Positions 5,496 through 6,747 of a stretch of 6,747 bases of DNA are shown here, piece by piece. This DNA comes from Oscillospiraceae bacterium (GTDB taxonomy: Bacteria > Bacillota > Clostridia > Oscillospirales > Ruminococcaceae): the NCBI GenBank assembly GCA_029005335.1, contig JAQXFT010000194.1, forward strand, positions 1 through 6,747, in the 5' to 3' direction. The position numbers and the translations under genes are program-made. Numbering within the stretch: position 1 is the first letter of the stretch; every line of letters begins with the position of its first letter. The notes beneath the pieces were generated by a model, which was not told where the DNA came from, did no database searches, and worked only from the letters and a program-made list of their open reading frames with translations.

Positions 5496-6099
5496 AAAGG
5501 ATAAGATGATTAATGGTATGCTCTATATGGCATCTGATGAATCAATACAGAGCATATCTTCAGAAAACAGAAAGCTTATTGAGGCTTTCAATGAGGCTAA
5601 GGGCGAAGAACGTAAAAACCGTATGGAATATATAAGAAAGGCTTTTGCCCATACCGGAAAAAATGCCTATATTGAACCTCCCTTCTATTGCGACCACGGC
5701 TGGAATATATCTGTCGGAGACAACTTTTATGCCAATACGGGCGTTATTATTCTCGACCAGTGTCCTGTAACTATCGGAAATAATGTTATGCTTGCTCCCA
5801 GAGTAAGTATATATTGTGCCTGTCACCCTATAGATGCATTTGTAAGAAATACCCTCTATGAACTCGGTAAGCCTGTCACTATCGGCAATGATGTATGGAT
5901 TGGCGGAAATACTGTAATAAATCCGGGAGTCACTATCGGAAATAATGTTGTTATCGGCTCGGGAAGCGTTGTGACACATGATATTCCGGATAACGTCATA
6001 GCTGCCGGAAATCCCTGCCGTGTTCTGCGTGAAATTACCGAAAAAGACCACGAATACTGGCTGGAGCGTCTGCACAATGAATGTCCGGAATTTAAATGA
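5488..6099 (+). CDS. LacA/Maa-type sugar O-acetyltransferase
   Basis: Cytoplasmic acetyl-CoA-dependent acetyltransferase of the maltose/galactoside O-acetyltransferase group (hexapeptide-repeat, left-handed beta-helix, active as a trimer). Its 203 residues match the family. The N-terminal helical Mac region starts MTEKDKMINGMLYMA (1-15). The hexapeptide coils run from about 72 to 165 with repeated [IV]G-N motifs (VTIGNNV, VTIGNDVWIGGN, VTIGNNVVIGSGS). The catalytic histidine is His113 in CHPIDAFVR. The C-terminus GNPCRVLREIT is typical. Its start overlaps the glucosidase stop (shared ATGACTGA), with GGAGGT at 5475-5480 placed 7 bases upstream inside the glucosidase gene, so the two are translationally coupled. 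The pairing echoes lacZ-lacA: acetylation may detoxify glycosides that cannot be broken down, or tailor a released sugar. The acceptor is not predictable from sequence. Confidence 0.94.
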   Translation: MTEKDKMINGMLYMASDESIQSISSENRKLIEAFNEAKGEERKNRMEYIRKAFAHTGKNAYIEPPFYCDHGWNISVGDNFYANTGVIILDQCPVTIGNNVMLAPRVSIYCACHPIDAFVRNTLYELGKPVTIGNDVWIGGNTVINPGVTIGNNVVIGSGSVVTHDIPDNVIAAGNPCRVLREITEKDHEYWLERLHNECPEFK

Positions 6100-6110
6100 T
6101 ATTATATAAA

Positions 6111-6132
6111 AAAGGGCGGATAACCGCCCTTT
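6111..6132. terminator. Bidirectional intrinsic terminator between convergent genes
   Basis: Perfect 9-bp stem AAAGGGCGG (6111-6119) / CCGCCCTTT (6124-6132) with a 4-base loop ATAA. On the plus strand it follows the acetyltransferase stop by 11 bases and leads into TTTATATATT. On the minus strand the stem ends in an uninterrupted run of six T (three within the stem), then an AT-rich stretch, so it also ends the gpsA transcript. Confidence 0.93.
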
Positions 6133-6747
6133 ATATATTATCCGGATTGAAAAGTGATTCAATCTCATGCTTTTTAGGTCTTGACATCAGGATTCCCAGA
6201 GACTGCCTTACATCATATCCATTGAAAAGTACGTTATAGAGCTGTTCAGTAATAGGCATTTCAACGCCTATTTTTTTTGAAAGTGCATATGCAGTTTTAC
6301 AGCAGTAATACCCCTCAACAGTTCCGACTTTTTCAACAGCTTCATCAGGACTTACTCCCTGACCTATAAGTATTCCGGCTCGTCTGTTACGGCTGTGCAT
6401 ACTGGTGCAGGTTACTATAAGGTCGCCTATACCGGTAAGTCCGCTGAATGTTTCAATACGACCGCCCAACGCCTTTCCGAGACGTGCTATTTCATGTATT
6501 CCCCTTGTCATAAGAGCTGCTTTTGTGTTGTCTCCATATCCTAAGCCGTCGCAGATTCCTGCACAAAGTGCAATTATATTTTTCAATGCTCCGCCCAGCT
6601 CGCACCCTGTAACATCATTGTTTATATATATCCTGAATACATTGTTTGAAAGCGTTTCCTGAACATATTCGGCATATGCTGTATTTTCAGATGCTGCTAC
6701 TACTGTTGTCGGAATTGCTCTTGCTACTTCTTCAGCGTGGGAAGGCC
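6131..6747 (-). CDS. gpsA: Glycerol-3-phosphate dehydrogenase [NAD(P)+], N-terminus cut by window edge
   Basis: Cytoplasmic enzyme that reduces dihydroxyacetone phosphate to sn-glycerol 3-phosphate, the backbone precursor for phospholipids. The visible 204 residues are the C-terminal two thirds. They begin PSHAEEVARAIPTTVVAAS, the end of the nucleotide-binding domain. The catalytic-domain hallmark GGALKNIIALCAGICDGLG follows, with the catalytic Lys at 6581-6583, then GDNTKAALMTRG, FSGLTGIGDLIVTCTS and SRNRRAG. The C-terminus, with LFNGYDVRQSLGILMSRP, is complete. The frame stays open to the right edge; the ATP-free Rossmann start (GxGxxG) lies beyond it. The TTG at 6584-6586 is an internal leucine, not a start. 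The TAA stop (6131-6133) overlaps the 3' edge of the shared terminator stem. The gene is convergent with the glucosidase operon and functionally unrelated to it. Confidence 0.96.
   Translation of the reverse strand, partial: PSHAEEVARAIPTTVVAASENTAYAEYVQETLSNNVFRIYINNDVTGCELGGALKNIIALCAGICDGLGYGDNTKAALMTRGIHEIARLGKALGGRIETFSGLTGIGDLIVTCTSMHSRNRRAGILIGQGVSPDEAVEKVGTVEGYYCCKTAYALSKKIGVEMPITEQLYNVLFNGYDVRQSLGILMSRPKKHEIESLFNPDNI

Noticed and set aside
5560..6168. Open frame of about 200 codons on the minus strand opposite the acetyltransferase
   Set aside because: It mirrors the low-stop composition of the real gene, has no ribosome site or recognisable domain, and runs through the terminator.
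6131..6586. GpsA read as a short 151-residue protein from TTG at 6584-6586
   Set aside because: The same frame continues upstream to the window edge with conserved GpsA sequence (PSHAEEVARA), so the TTG is an internal leucine.

Overview
The window looks like a piece of an AT-rich Gram-positive gut or rumen Firmicute chromosome, most likely Ruminococcus or a close relative (Oscillospiraceae/Ruminococcaceae). This assignment is an inference. It rests on the strong AGGAGG-type ribosome sites, the serine/glutamate-rich lipoprotein linker, the Firmicute-style sigma-A promoters, and the pairing of ABC sugar uptake with intracellular glycosidases. No rRNA, tRNA, CRISPR array or mobile element is visible.

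Layout, left to right. (1) Bases 1-848 (minus) encode the N-terminal 282 residues of a sugar ABC transporter substrate-binding lipoprotein, cut by the left edge. (2) Bases 919-1935 (minus) encode a LacI-family repressor, 70 bp upstream of the transporter gene in the same direction. It has a good sigma-A promoter at 1999-2027 and most likely starts at a TTG codon. (3) Bases 2190-3050 (minus) encode a membrane-anchored protein with two ComEA-type helix-hairpin-helix domains, the second degenerate, behind a perfect-consensus promoter. (4) Bases 3146-3997 (minus) encode an AraC-family regulator with an N-terminal cupin, divergent from the next operon. (5) Bases 4134-5495 and 5488-6099 (plus) are a two-gene operon: a GH1 beta-glucosidase and an overlapping LacA/Maa-type sugar O-acetyltransferase. 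It ends in a hairpin terminator at 6111-6132. (6) Bases 6131-6747 (minus) encode the C-terminal part of GpsA (glycerol-3-phosphate dehydrogenase), convergent with the operon and sharing its terminator.

How it may fit together. The ABC lipoprotein would deliver an unphosphorylated oligosaccharide or glucoside. The GH1 enzyme keeps the residues of ordinary (non-6-phospho) beta-glucosidases, so it suits ABC rather than PTS uptake. The acetyltransferase could acetylate glycosides that cannot be metabolised, as proposed for LacA beside LacZ. A LacI repressor and an AraC activator would give two layers of sugar control. The ComEA-like and gpsA genes look like unrelated housekeeping or competence neighbours.

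I do not see a clearly new biological system. The points most worth a second look are the overlapping face-to-face promoters with a perfect 9-bp tandem repeat between the AraC and glucosidase genes, the twin inverted repeats upstream of the lacI promoter, and the tandem HhH protein with one degraded domain.
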